DNA of 64,000 bases from Haliea sp040221975. GTDB taxonomy: Bacteria; Pseudomonadota; Gammaproteobacteria; Pseudomonadales; Halieaceae. The notes beneath the pieces are model-generated. The model was not told the DNA's origin. It did not search any database and saw nothing but the letters and a program-made list of their open reading frames with translations. Each line of letters begins with the position of its first letter. The first letter of the stretch is position 1. Position numbers and translations under genes: made by a program. Location of the stretch: contig JAVJWR010000026.1 of the NCBI GenBank assembly GCA_040221975.1, forward strand, positions 62,001 to 126,000, in the 5' to 3' direction. This document shows positions 7,774 to 16,330 of this stretch, in pieces.

Positions 7774-9464
7774 TGGGAACGCCAGTGGCGCTGGACCCCC
7801 GCGTCCGCAAGGGGGTCGAACTCCAGCGCCGGGGTGAGGTCGCGGCGGCGGCGCGGATCTACAGGGGCATTCTCGAGCAGGAACCGGAGCACTGGCAGGC
7901 GCTACACTACCTGGGTCTGGCCGAGTTGCAGCAGGGCAGGTTGAAGGAGGCCGACAGCCTGCTGTCCCGGTCGGTCGCCATTGAGCCGCGCAACGCCAAT
8001 GCCTGGAGCGACCTGGGCAGTGTCCGGGTCAAGGCTGATGCACCCCAGGACGCAGTGGAGCCTTTCTCCAGGGCGCTGCAGCTGGCGCCGGAGCATCCCG
8101 ACGCCCTCAACAACATGGCCCAGGCCCTGCGCCAGTTGAGCCGCTTTGACCAGGCTCGGCCACTGCTGGAAAAACTGGTGACACTGCGGTCGGGGCAGCC
8201 GGGGCCGCTGCGAGCGCTCGCCGACGTACAGACCAAGAGCGGTGATGTGGCGGCGGCGATCGAGACCTTCCAGGAGGCCCTGAAGCTCGATCCGGACGAC
8301 CCGCGCATCCGCCTCGGCCTGGGGGACGCGTGCGAGTCTGCTGGCCGCTTCCGCCAGGCGCGCATGCAGTACCTCGCCATCCTGCGTCGGGAGCCGGAGA
8401 GTCCGCTGGCGCTGTCCCGGCTGCTGCAGATGCGCGAGGGCGAGGTCGCCCCGCAATGGTTGGAGACGGCACAGCGAATGGCCGCTGATCCGGCAACGCC
8501 GGAGGACGGTCGCGTGCGGCTGAACATTGCCCTGGGTTATCATGCAGACCGCGCTGGCGAGTACCGCGAGGCTTTCCGGCATTTGCAGCGCGGCTATGAC
8601 GTCCAGGCCGCACGCCACCCCTTCGACAGCGACGGTTACAGTCGCGCCATCGACCGGCTGATCAACACCCTGGACCGGTCATTTTATGCGGGAGCTGCCG
8701 ATTCCGGCCTCGCATCGGAGCGTCCGGTCTTCGTGGTCGGCATGCCCCGCTCCGGGACCACGCTCAGCGAACAGATCCTGGCGAGCCACTCCCGGGTCGC
8801 TGCCGGCGGCGAGATGTCGATGCTGCTGAAAGTGAGCTATCAGATCGGTGAGCTTTCTCGTTCCGGTGAACCTTACCCGGAGGGCCTGCTGACCACCGGG
8901 CGCGTGTCCCTGCGGCGCATGGGCCGGCGTTACCTGGAGCAGCTGGACAAGGTCTCCACCGGCGCCGACCGCATTACCGACAAGTTGCCGTTCAACTTCA
9001 TGCACCTGGGCGTGATCGCACTGCTGTTTCCCGGCGCGAAGGTGGTGCACTGCCAGCGTCACCCTTTGGACAACTGCCTGTCCTGCTACTTCACCAGCTT
9101 CGCCGACCAGATCCACTTTGCCAATCGACTCGACACTCTGGGACGGTACTATCTGGATTATCACCGACTGATGCAGCACTGGCAGGAGGTGTTGCCGATA
9201 GAGATCCTGAACCTGCCCTACGAAGCCATGGTGGCAGACACGGAGGCTCAGGTAGGAAGGCTGCTGGCCCACTGCGGTCTGGAATGGGAAGACGCCTGCC
9301 TGGACTTTCATCGCACCGAGCGCGGGGTGCGCACGCCCAGTCGCTGGCAGGTCCGACAGCCGATCTATCGCGGCTCAGTCCAGCGCTGGCGCAATTACGA
9401 GGAAGAGCTGGAGCCGCTGCGAAAGATCCTGGCGCCGATACTGCCTGCCGGGGACGCTGCCTGA
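7773..9464 (+). CDS. TPR-repeat sulfotransferase (copy 1)
   Basis: 563-aa cytosolic protein. Five or more TPR units fill about residues 10-235, followed by a PAPS-dependent sulfotransferase domain (317-555). The 5'-phosphosulfate loop is PRSGTTL at 325-331 and the 3'-phosphate site is QRHPLDNCLSC near 428. The C-terminal block PSRWQVRQPIYRGSVQRW is typical of bacterial TPR-sulfotransferases related to tyrosylprotein sulfotransferases. The acceptor is unknown; the TPRs suggest a peptide or protein. The ATG at 7773 shares its A with the upstream TGA, so translation is probably coupled. An in-frame start at 7719 lies inside the upstream gene and is less likely. Confidence 0.88.
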   Translation: MGTPVALDPRVRKGVELQRRGEVAAAARIYRGILEQEPEHWQALHYLGLAELQQGRLKEADSLLSRSVAIEPRNANAWSDLGSVRVKADAPQDAVEPFSRALQLAPEHPDALNNMAQALRQLSRFDQARPLLEKLVTLRSGQPGPLRALADVQTKSGDVAAAIETFQEALKLDPDDPRIRLGLGDACESAGRFRQARMQYLAILRREPESPLALSRLLQMREGEVAPQWLETAQRMAADPATPEDGRVRLNIALGYHADRAGEYREAFRHLQRGYDVQAARHPFDSDGYSRAIDRLINTLDRSFYAGAADSGLASERPVFVVGMPRSGTTLSEQILASHSRVAAGGEMSMLLKVSYQIGELSRSGEPYPEGLLTTGRVSLRRMGRRYLEQLDKVSTGADRITDKLPFNFMHLGVIALLFPGAKVVHCQRHPLDNCLSCYFTSFADQIHFANRLDTLGRYYLDYHRLMQHWQEVLPIEILNLPYEAMVADTEAQVGRLLAHCGLEWEDACLDFHRTERGVRTPSRWQVRQPIYRGSVQRWRNYEEELEPLRKILAPILPAGDAA

Positions 9465-9480
9465 GCGGCCCCGGGCAGGC
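9443..9480. terminator. Strong hairpin between convergent genes
   Basis: GCCTGCCGGGG (9443-9453) pairs with CCCCGGGCAGGC (9469-9480), leaving one bulged base. The stop codon of the + strand sulfotransferase lies in the loop. There is no T-run, so it is only a candidate bidirectional terminator for the two convergent units. Confidence 0.45.
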
Positions 9481-9487
9481 TGATCCA

Positions 9488-10999
9488 TCAGTCGAGGCGG
9501 CAGTTCACATAGGGGCCGTGGCGGGTGCCGATTTCCCGCGTGTCCACGGGAACCTTCGAATCCTCCAGCAGCCGGTGCCGGGCCTCGATGCTGCCGAGCA
9601 GGGCGTCACCCAGCTCCAGCGCCGCCCGGGCCCGGGATGACGAATAGTCGTCTATCACGCCTCGCGCCATCTCGGGTTCCCCAGCCCTGAACAGCGCCAG
9701 CGAGCGCGCCTCAATGGCAACTGCCTGCTCGATGCTGTGGTTCTCGAACGCCGTCAGCGCCTCGGTAACCTCGGGCAGGAATCGCTCCGGGGCATCGCAG
9801 GTGTAGTACATCAAGCGCTTGAACAGGCGCCCTGCAAACCGGGATGCCTCCTGAATCGCGAATTCCGGACGGACGAAGGTCGAGGCCTGCCCCTTGGTCA
9901 GGTAGCGATGCTTGCCGAACTCCGGCAGCACTTCGGATCCGGCAATCCAGTAGGGAACAAAGGGTGCTGTCACCGAGCCGGTAGGCGCCACCCAGAGCAT
10001 CTTCAGCTCCGGATGCGGATCCTGCCGACGGATGTGGGCTACCTGCCCGTACCCTGCCGCGTCGGACGAGATCAGCGGATCGCGCACAGCATCCATCATC
10101 TGCCGCAGGGTGACACCGCCACTCTGCGCCTGCTGGTGCAGCCGCTGCTCGATGATGCGAACGCCGTCGGAGCGACCTTGGCCATTGCCGTACACCGCAT
10201 TGGCATCAAAGGGCTTGCCGGACTCCGGGTCCCACCAGCCCTGCTCTGTGGCGAAGGAGATGAAGTTGTCCGACCCCATCCAGTCGTCGCGCTCGCGAAA
10301 ATCCAGCGGTACTTCGTGAATATAGCCGGGATAGGACATGCGCACCTCATCGGGACCCAGACGCTGCGCGATCCACAGACCCTGGCCACCGGCGAAGTTG
10401 AGTACCACCCATCCTTCTTTCGCGTCCGCAAACAGGTGCGAATTGCCGCCGTAGGTGGAGTAGCCGTACTCGTCCATGAGTGCACCGATGATCGCCACCG
10501 CCTCGCGGGCACTGGTAGCACGTTCCATGGCGATGCGGGAAAGATCCGAATAGTTGGGGCCGTGCTGGGGTTCCGGGGTCATCGCGGCCAGTTCGGGTCG
10601 CGAGGGAGCCCAGATGTCGCGCGCGGCGACGCCGTGCTCGTTGAGGCCGCCGTTGGTCAACGGCGGCGGGAAACCTTCGTAATCGGTGTAGTTCATCGTG
10701 ATGTATTTCGCGGTCCGGGGGGCCTGCGGAATCTCGATGAACTCGCCCGGGTAGTTGGCGCGCTCGTCAACGCCAACGGAGATCGTGGTGCCCTCGGGGT
10801 GCGTCCGCGCGGGAACGATCTCCAGCCAGTGACTGGAGACCTCCTCGCCGGTGCCGCCGAGCAGCACACTGCCATCGGCCGTAAGATCGCGCCCGACATA
10901 GATCCCGTAGCTGGCACCCGCCGGAACGGCGAACCCCAGTGCCAGGATCAGGCAGAAACCCGATCGAACGGTCCGTATCATGCTTACCGGGCGCATCAT
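9488..10999 (-). CDS. Secreted peptidase family C69-like protein, Ser nucleophile position (paralogue B)
   Basis: 503 aa. The signal peptide (about 1-29, ending PAGA) is followed by SYGIYVGRDLTADGS, so Ser30 replaces the family Cys. Long stretches match paralogue A, for example GGTGEE-SSHWL, LTNGGLNEH, GPNYSDL, TYGGNSHL, FAGGQGLW, SYPGYI and WVAPTGSVTAPFVP. It overlaps the end of the TonB-dependent receptor gene by 4 bp (ATGA), so receptor and hydrolase are translationally coupled. This suggests that it processes whatever the receptor brings into the periplasm. The substrate is unknown. Confidence 0.8.
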   Translation of the reverse strand: MMRPVSMIRTVRSGFCLILALGFAVPAGASYGIYVGRDLTADGSVLLGGTGEEVSSHWLEIVPARTHPEGTTISVGVDERANYPGEFIEIPQAPRTAKYITMNYTDYEGFPPPLTNGGLNEHGVAARDIWAPSRPELAAMTPEPQHGPNYSDLSRIAMERATSAREAVAIIGALMDEYGYSTYGGNSHLFADAKEGWVVLNFAGGQGLWIAQRLGPDEVRMSYPGYIHEVPLDFRERDDWMGSDNFISFATEQGWWDPESGKPFDANAVYGNGQGRSDGVRIIEQRLHQQAQSGGVTLRQMMDAVRDPLISSDAAGYGQVAHIRRQDPHPELKMLWVAPTGSVTAPFVPYWIAGSEVLPEFGKHRYLTKGQASTFVRPEFAIQEASRFAGRLFKRLMYYTCDAPERFLPEVTEALTAFENHSIEQAVAIEARSLALFRAGEPEMARGVIDDYSSSRARAALELGDALLGSIEARHRLLEDSKVPVDTREIGTRHGPYVNCRLD

Positions 11000-13308
11000 T
11001 CGAAGATGTAGCGCATGCCCACGGTCATGCGCTGCTGGTCAATGAACATGATGCCGTAGCCCGGGTTGCCCTGCTTGGCCACCAGGATGTCCTCGTCGAA
11101 CACGTTGTTGAAATTCGCGTAGAACTCGAAATTCTCCAGCCGGCCTGAACGCGGCGCGTAAGAGGCGTGCAGGTCAACGCGCTCGTGGGCGCCGTCCTCC
11201 AGGGCACCGAAGCGGCCGACGTTGGTGGGGCCGTCGATGAAGCTGTAGTCGCCGCTGATCTTGAGCGTGGCGCCAATGCGCAGTCCTGCCATGGAACCCT
11301 CAAGGAACTCGTAGGTGGTGATGATGGCGCCGGAATGTTCCGGGGTGGTCCGTGGCGGCGCCGAGCCACTGTTGGGGTCGACGATATCGATGTCGGACCA
11401 GGCGTAATTTGCGGACACGTTCCAGCCCGGCAGGATTTCGCCGATGATCTCGGCCTCGAAACCGGTAGCCTCCTGCAGACCTTCCAGTACCGTACTGCCG
11501 AAACCGCCAAAGGAGCCGAGGAAGGCGCTGGAAACCTGGATATTGGTGATCTCGTAGTCGTACAACGCCAGCGAGGTTGCGACCGCACCGTCGAACATCT
11601 CGGTCTTGAGGCCGATTTCGTGTTGCTCCATCTGCTGGGGTGCGCTGACCGTGTTGCCGTCGGCATCATTGAAGGTCTGCGGCTCGAAACCCTCGCTGTA
11701 GCTGTAGTACACCCTGGCGTCGTCGATAAAGCCCAGGTTGTCGACAATGTCGTAGGTGGCACCGAAACGGTATACCTCTTCCTCGAAGCCCACTCGGGTC
11801 ACTTCCGGTGGATTGTTCACGACCCCGGAGTTGATTGGCACGGTGGTGCTGCTGTTGTTCTTCTGATAGAGCACCCCGAGCATCAGCTGCAGGCGTTCCG
11901 TCGGGTTGAGCAGCACCTGCGCACTCAGCAACAGGTCTTCCGTTTCGTCGAGCAGGACCTGGCGAACACCGAATATCTCCTCGCGATTGCCCGCGATCGG
12001 ATTGAACTCGGAGCCGTCGGCAAAGCGCGGTTGACCGTCGTAGCCGTCGCCGTACATGTCAATGGTACCGAAGCCCTGGAATGCGGAGTTCAGCAGCTGG
12101 AAACGGTCCGGCTCCTGATTGTCGCTGTATTCCACCGCGAGGAAGAATTCGTGATTCTTGTCGAACAGGTCGAAATCGCCACCCAGTGACTGGCGCAGCG
12201 TGAGTTCCTCGCCGTCACGCTCAACATCGTAGGTGTAGATGTAGATCTCATCGTCGCCCAGCGAGTACGCGCCAAAGGGGCCGAAGGGATAGAAATAGGA
12301 GAGGTCTTCATCGTATTTGTTCCAGGCCAGCTGGGTGGTGGAGTTCCAGCCACTGGCGAGCTGGTGTTCGAGCTCGATGATGCCGAACTGCATGTCCAGC
12401 GTTTCCTTGGACTGGTCCGGATGCGAGAAGTACCACTGTTCGGGATCCGTATCGGGCATGGCCAGCGTGCCATCCGGGTTTTCGACCAGGGCACCGCCAT
12501 CCCAAGGGTCCATGTTGCGTTCCTGATGGAAATGGGTCACCCGCAGGGTTGTCATCGGCGTGATGTCCCAGGCCACTGAGCCCATCACCATGAACTGGTA
12601 GTTGGGAAAGTCTTCGCCATCGATGTCGAGCGGCAGGTCATATTCGCCGTATTTGGCCACCAGGCGCCCGGAGACGGTGCCTGCGTCGTTGAGCGGGCCA
12701 CCAAAATCAACGGAGTAATTCTGCGTGTCATAACTGCCGAATTCGACGCCGACCTCTGCTCGTGGGGTGCGCAGTGGTTTCTTCAGTATCGAGTTGATTT
12801 CACCGCCGAACGAGCCGGTAACACCGTAGAGGACGGTCGCCGGGCCGCGAACGATCTCCAGGCGCTCGGCAGCGTAGGAGTCAATCGAGGTCAGATCGTT
12901 ACCGAGGAGAATGTTGTTCACGCGATGGGTGCCGTTGAAAATCCCCCGCATCACGATCTGCTCGAAGCCGAAGCCGAAACCGGATCGCTGCACGCCGGGG
13001 ACCATATCGGTGGCCTCGTAGGCGGATTTGGCATTGATGGTGTTCATCATTTCCGGGGTAATCACCGTGACCGACTGAGGTGTGTCAATCAGTGCCATGT
13101 TCAGGCCGGTAGCGGAGTTCTGCTCTTCCGGGCGAAATTTGCGTGCGACGCCGCGGACAACAATCTCTTCAAGGGCGCGGCCCTGGTTGGCCTGCTGCAC
13201 CGGTTCCTGGGCGGACACCCCGCTGCTGACAGTGCTGGCGGAGATGAGCGCGGTGGAAGTGAGTAGGGATTGAAAATAGCGGCTGCGTATACTCGATTGA
13301 CTGGACAT
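10996..13308 (-). CDS. TonB-dependent outer-membrane receptor (siderophore-receptor type)
   Basis: 770 aa. A signal peptide (about 1-33, ending VSA) is followed by a TonB box-like LEEIVVRG (46-53), a plug domain with ALIDTPQSVTVI, the plug motif RLEIVRGPATVLYG, and a long beta-barrel ending in MRYIFE. The plug is of the ferrichrome/pyoverdine-receptor type, but the cluster contains no siderophore genes. Start ATG 13308 has an AAAGGG site about 10 bp upstream; a GTG at 13344 is open but unlikely. It forms an operon with the downstream C69-like gene and is transcribed divergently from the trigger-factor-like gene. I saw no convincing Fur box, so uptake of a peptide or other ligand remains open. 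Confidence 0.9.
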   Translation of the reverse strand: MSSQSSIRSRYFQSLLTSTALISASTVSSGVSAQEPVQQANQGRALEEIVVRGVARKFRPEEQNSATGLNMALIDTPQSVTVITPEMMNTINAKSAYEATDMVPGVQRSGFGFGFEQIVMRGIFNGTHRVNNILLGNDLTSIDSYAAERLEIVRGPATVLYGVTGSFGGEINSILKKPLRTPRAEVGVEFGSYDTQNYSVDFGGPLNDAGTVSGRLVAKYGEYDLPLDIDGEDFPNYQFMVMGSVAWDITPMTTLRVTHFHQERNMDPWDGGALVENPDGTLAMPDTDPEQWYFSHPDQSKETLDMQFGIIELEHQLASGWNSTTQLAWNKYDEDLSYFYPFGPFGAYSLGDDEIYIYTYDVERDGEELTLRQSLGGDFDLFDKNHEFFLAVEYSDNQEPDRFQLLNSAFQGFGTIDMYGDGYDGQPRFADGSEFNPIAGNREEIFGVRQVLLDETEDLLLSAQVLLNPTERLQLMLGVLYQKNNSSTTVPINSGVVNNPPEVTRVGFEEEVYRFGATYDIVDNLGFIDDARVYYSYSEGFEPQTFNDADGNTVSAPQQMEQHEIGLKTEMFDGAVATSLALYDYEITNIQVSSAFLGSFGGFGSTVLEGLQEATGFEAEIIGEILPGWNVSANYAWSDIDIVDPNSGSAPPRTTPEHSGAIITTYEFLEGSMAGLRIGATLKISGDYSFIDGPTNVGRFGALEDGAHERVDLHASYAPRSGRLENFEFYANFNNVFDEDILVAKQGNPGYGIMFIDQQRMTVGMRYIFE

Positions 13309-13458
13309 GGTGTGAAAACCCTTTGCTGCGGAATAAAAAAACACAATATGGTCGACAGGCGCCGTTTTCTGTCTCGGCGTCTCGAAGGCGGCTTGTCAGC
13401 TGAAAAATCCTGCCGTGTTTCGCGCGGGCTCTGTGGCCGCAAATAGAAATGCGAATAC

Positions 13459-13472
13459 GACATGTGAATGTC
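13459..13472. promoter_or_regulatory. Inverted repeat in the divergent receptor/chaperone intergenic region
   Basis: GACAT-GTGA-ATGTC is a perfect 5-bp inverted repeat within the 287-bp gap shared by the receptor (-) and the trigger-factor-like gene (+). The surroundings are AT-rich. It may be an operator for both units; no regulator is encoded nearby. Confidence 0.3.
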
Positions 13473-13532
13473 ATATTGATTTTTTTCTTCGCGAATGGGC
13501 ACAGTCTACCTTATGCGAGGCGCGAGAGCCAA

Positions 13533-13561
13533 TTCGCCGCGTGTCCGGCCACTGCTATACT
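13533..13561 (+). promoter_or_regulatory. Possible promoter of the trigger-factor-like gene
   Basis: TTCGCC (13533-13538) and TATACT (13556-13561) are 17 bp apart, 35 bp upstream of the ATG. The -10 is good and the -35 is weak. Confidence 0.4.
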
Positions 13562-13595
13562 GCGCGGCGAACCCACAAGCCAGCTGGAAAACACC

Positions 13596-14486
13596 ATGGA
13601 GCCCGCTCGAATCATTGCCGAACAGGTGCACGGACTGAGTCACGAATATCGGATCGAACTCGACCCGAAGCGCGTCCGCGCGGCCATTGATGAACGCCTG
13701 CGTCGGTCCGGGCGCAAACTGGCAGTGCCGGGTTTTCGGCCCGGCCGCGCGCCCCTGTCGGTTTTGCGTACCCATCACGGCAAGCGGCTGCGCGCGGGTG
13801 TCGTCGATCACCTGGCAATCAGCGTCACCCGGGGCCTGATAGTGGAGCGGGGCCTCTCTCCCCGCTCCCGTCCATCGATACGAATCGACAATGAAGCCCC
13901 GGAAACGTTCCTGCTCAAGGTCGATGTAGTCCCCGAGATCGAGCTGGGAGAGATGCCGGAAATCAGCATACATCGACTCCAGACCAGCGTTGGCGACAAC
14001 GAAAGCGCCGTGCTTTCCGCGGAACACGTCCGGCGCCAGCTGTTCGATGCACTGATCGCTCACTACCGATTTCCGGTGCCGGAGGAAATGGTCGCCGCCG
14101 AGCACGCCCGGGTCGTCGCCGGCTATCGCGACGCAGTGGGCGAGGAACCGGATCCGGCGACTGATCAGGAGCTTGCGATCATTGCCGAGCGCCGGATCCG
14201 GCTGGCTCTGCTGCTGTCGGAGATTGCCCATCGCAACAGTATCGAGGTGCCCCGGGCAGAGGTCGAGCAGCTGGTGGAACGTGTCGCCGACGGCGACCCC
14301 GAACACGAAGACGAGATCATCGACTACTATCTGGATCACCCGACCGCGATGGCTGAACTGCAGTCACCGCTGCTGGAAGAAAGAGTGGTCCGGTTCCTTC
14401 TCGAGCGCTGTCGCATAACCGATGAAACGGTGGCAGCGGACCGCCTTCGGGCGCTGGTCCTGGGCGCAGCCGCAGACGTCTCGTGA
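13596..14486 (+). CDS. Trigger-factor-like chaperone lacking the PPIase domain
   Basis: 296 aa. Residues 1-125 match the trigger-factor ribosome-binding domain, including the docking signature GFRPGRAP at 46-53 (family GFRxGxxP), followed by VDVVPEIELGEMP. The sequence then runs directly into a helical C-terminal, substrate-cradle-like domain (about 130-296). The FKBP-type PPIase domain of about 100 aa that normally lies between them is absent; full trigger factors are about 430 aa. The ATG at 13596 is chosen; an ORF extension to 13449 has no ribosome site. The 3' end overlaps the next sulfotransferase by 4 bp. It is probably a specialised partner rather than the housekeeping tig, which normally sits beside clpP. 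Confidence 0.78.
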   Translation: MEPARIIAEQVHGLSHEYRIELDPKRVRAAIDERLRRSGRKLAVPGFRPGRAPLSVLRTHHGKRLRAGVVDHLAISVTRGLIVERGLSPRSRPSIRIDNEAPETFLLKVDVVPEIELGEMPEISIHRLQTSVGDNESAVLSAEHVRRQLFDALIAHYRFPVPEEMVAAEHARVVAGYRDAVGEEPDPATDQELAIIAERRIRLALLLSEIAHRNSIEVPRAEVEQLVERVADGDPEHEDEIIDYYLDHPTAMAELQSPLLEERVVRFLLERCRITDETVAADRLRALVLGAAADVS

Positions 14487-15796
14487 GCATTGTGCCGGGT
14501 CGCCGAGCACTACAGCAGGAGGCGTCGCGGCAGCCTCACGATCCGGCCATCCACGAGCGCCTGGCCCGGATTCTGCTGGCGGAGCAGGACCTGGCAGCAC
14601 TGTCGGCCTTGCAGGTTCTTCTGGATGACAGGTTCGCCGGGCATCCCTTCACCCATCTGGTGGCCGGTCATGCGAGCAAGGCGCGGGGTGATGTCGACGC
14701 AGCGCTGCGGCGCTATCGTCGGGCCCTGTCCCTGCAGCCAGACTCGGGCGAGGCGCTGTACAACCTGGTGGACCTGGATGACACCCGGGTCAGTGAAGCC
14801 GAGCAGCGTCACATTGCCGAGCTGACGGGACGCAGGGAGCTGCCTGCGGCGGACCGCATCAACATTCATTTTGCCAGGGCCCGATTGCTTGAGCGGTCAG
14901 GGGCTGCGGACGCTGCTTTCAGTCACTACCGGGCCGCCAACGACCTGGCCCGGGCGACGCTGGCCGAACACGGCATCCGGCACGATGCGGAGGCCGCCGA
15001 ACGGCAGCTGGAAGCGGACCTGGGCAACTGGCAACCCGGTGTGTTCGAGGCTCCGCTGCCACCTTCCGGGATCGACCTGACTCCGGTATTCGTGATCGGA
15101 CTGCCGCGCTCGGGGACCACGTTGGTGGAGCAGATACTCGCCTCCCACCCGCAGGCGTGCGCCGGCGGCGAGCTGACCCTGGGGCCCGAGGTAGAACATG
15201 CCTGCCGCCAGCGACTGGGCCTCGGTCCGGGGGATCCGCTGCCCGCGGCTGCAGATTCAAGACTGCGGGCAGAGCTGGAGCGCGCCCGGGAACGCTATCT
15301 GGACGGGTTGTTCGAACGCGGGCTTGACGCCCGCTGGGTCGTGGACAAGCTGCCGGCCAACGCGCGAATTGCCGGTTTTCTGCGGCTGCTCTTCCCGGGC
15401 GCCCCCATCGTCCACTGCCGGCGCGACCCCCGGGCCCTGGCCTGGTCACTCTACACCGCGAACTTCGCCGCCCATGAGGCCTGGTATCACGACCTGGACG
15501 CCATGGCCGGTGTTTTCCGGCGCCACAACCGATTGCTGGCGCACTGGCGGGTGGTGCTGCCGCCGCCGTTCACGGAGATCACTTACGAGGCACTGGTGCG
15601 GGCACCCGGGTCGAGGATTCCCGAGCTGCTCGCCGCCTGCGAAATCCCCTTCGACCCGGCGGTGCTGAAGCCCGAGGCCCTTGAGCGTCCAGTTTTTACC
15701 GCCAGTCACGCCCAGGTGCGGCAAGCGATACACAGCAATGCCATTGCGCGCTGGCGACCACATGAGCGGCATCTCGGGCAGTTCGATCCGCAGTAG
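14483..15796 (+). CDS. TPR-containing sulfotransferase (copy 2)
   Basis: 437 aa with a GTG start inside GTGA, overlapping the trigger-factor-like gene by 4 bp. The N-terminal TPR-like helices (about 20-170) are fewer than in copy 1. The sulfotransferase domain covers 200-430, with PRSGTTL at 208-214 and the 3'-phosphate motif RRDPRALAWS at 314-323. As with copy 1, PAPS is the expected donor and the acceptor is unknown. Coupling to a ribosome-docking chaperone suggests that a nascent or unfolded polypeptide may be the acceptor; this is inference. The 3' end is followed by a 155-bp gap before grxD that holds no clear terminator. Confidence 0.87.
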   Translation: MSIVPGRRALQQEASRQPHDPAIHERLARILLAEQDLAALSALQVLLDDRFAGHPFTHLVAGHASKARGDVDAALRRYRRALSLQPDSGEALYNLVDLDDTRVSEAEQRHIAELTGRRELPAADRINIHFARARLLERSGAADAAFSHYRAANDLARATLAEHGIRHDAEAAERQLEADLGNWQPGVFEAPLPPSGIDLTPVFVIGLPRSGTTLVEQILASHPQACAGGELTLGPEVEHACRQRLGLGPGDPLPAAADSRLRAELERARERYLDGLFERGLDARWVVDKLPANARIAGFLRLLFPGAPIVHCRRDPRALAWSLYTANFAAHEAWYHDLDAMAGVFRRHNRLLAHWRVVLPPPFTEITYEALVRAPGSRIPELLAACEIPFDPAVLKPEALERPVFTASHAQVRQAIHSNAIARWRPHERHLGQFDPQ

Positions 15797-15951
15797 CGGG
15801 CCCCGCGGTCGCCAGCAACACCAAAAGCATGGGCTGCCCCGGGTTCCACCACCGGAAATGGCACCTGCCCCTGTGTTTTGTCTCCGAATCAGTTAAACTT
15901 TGTGGCACATTTCTGGTCCTACGACCCACCACGATCAAGGCCGAATACTCC

Positions 15952-16281
15952 ATGGATATTATCGACACCATCAAAGAACAGATCGCAAACAACAGCATTC
16001 TGCTGTACATGAAAGGCTCGCCCAACCAGCCCCAGTGTGGCTTCTCCGCCCAGACGGTACAGGCGCTGATGGCTTGCGGGGAGCGCTTTGCCTACGTCGA
16101 CATTCTCGCGAATCCGGATATTCGCGCCAACCTGCCAAAGTACGCCAACTGGCCGACCTTTCCCCAGCTGTGGATCAACGGCGAGCTGATTGGAGGCTGC
16201 GATATCGTCAACGAGATGTTCGAGAGTGGCGAGTTGCAGACGCTGGTAAAGGAAGCGGCTGCCGCACAGAGCACGAGCTGA
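15952..16281 (+). CDS. grxD: Monothiol glutaredoxin, CGFS type
   Basis: 109 aa, the normal length for Grx4. The single active-site motif CGFS starts at Cys29, followed by the glutathione-binding WPTFPQLWINGELIGGCDI. CGFS glutaredoxins bind a [2Fe-2S] cluster with glutathione and pass Fe-S clusters on, often with BolA. Start ATG 15952 is chosen from family alignment; the frame is open upstream to 15829. It is convergent with the iron-storage operon bfd-bfr, so this is an iron-handling neighbourhood. Confidence 0.95.
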   Translation: MDIIDTIKEQIANNSILLYMKGSPNQPQCGFSAQTVQALMACGERFAYVDILANPDIRANLPKYANWPTFPQLWINGELIGGCDIVNEMFESGELQTLVKEAAAAQSTS

Positions 16282-16297
16282 CAGCAGCCCCGCTGAC

Positions 16298-16319
16298 GGC
16301 AGCCCCACGGTGGGCTGCC
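16298..16319. terminator. Hairpin between grxD and bfr (convergent)
   Basis: GGCAGCCC (16298-16305) and GGGCTGCC (16312-16319) form a perfect 8-bp stem with a 6-nt loop. No T-run follows on either strand. It is a probable shared transcription end or mRNA stabiliser. Confidence 0.5.
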
Positions 16320-16330
16320 TGTCAGTCCTG

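Noticed and set aside
13440..13460. Fur box upstream of the TonB-dependent receptor
   Set aside because: AAATAG-AAATGC-GAATAC has some hexamer rhythm but matches the Fur consensus too weakly.
13309..13595. Small precursor-peptide gene for the accessory locus
   Set aside because: I looked in this gap and in 15797-15951 for a short ORF with a ribosome site and a Tyr-rich or Cys-rich core. None was convincing, and no precursor is claimed.
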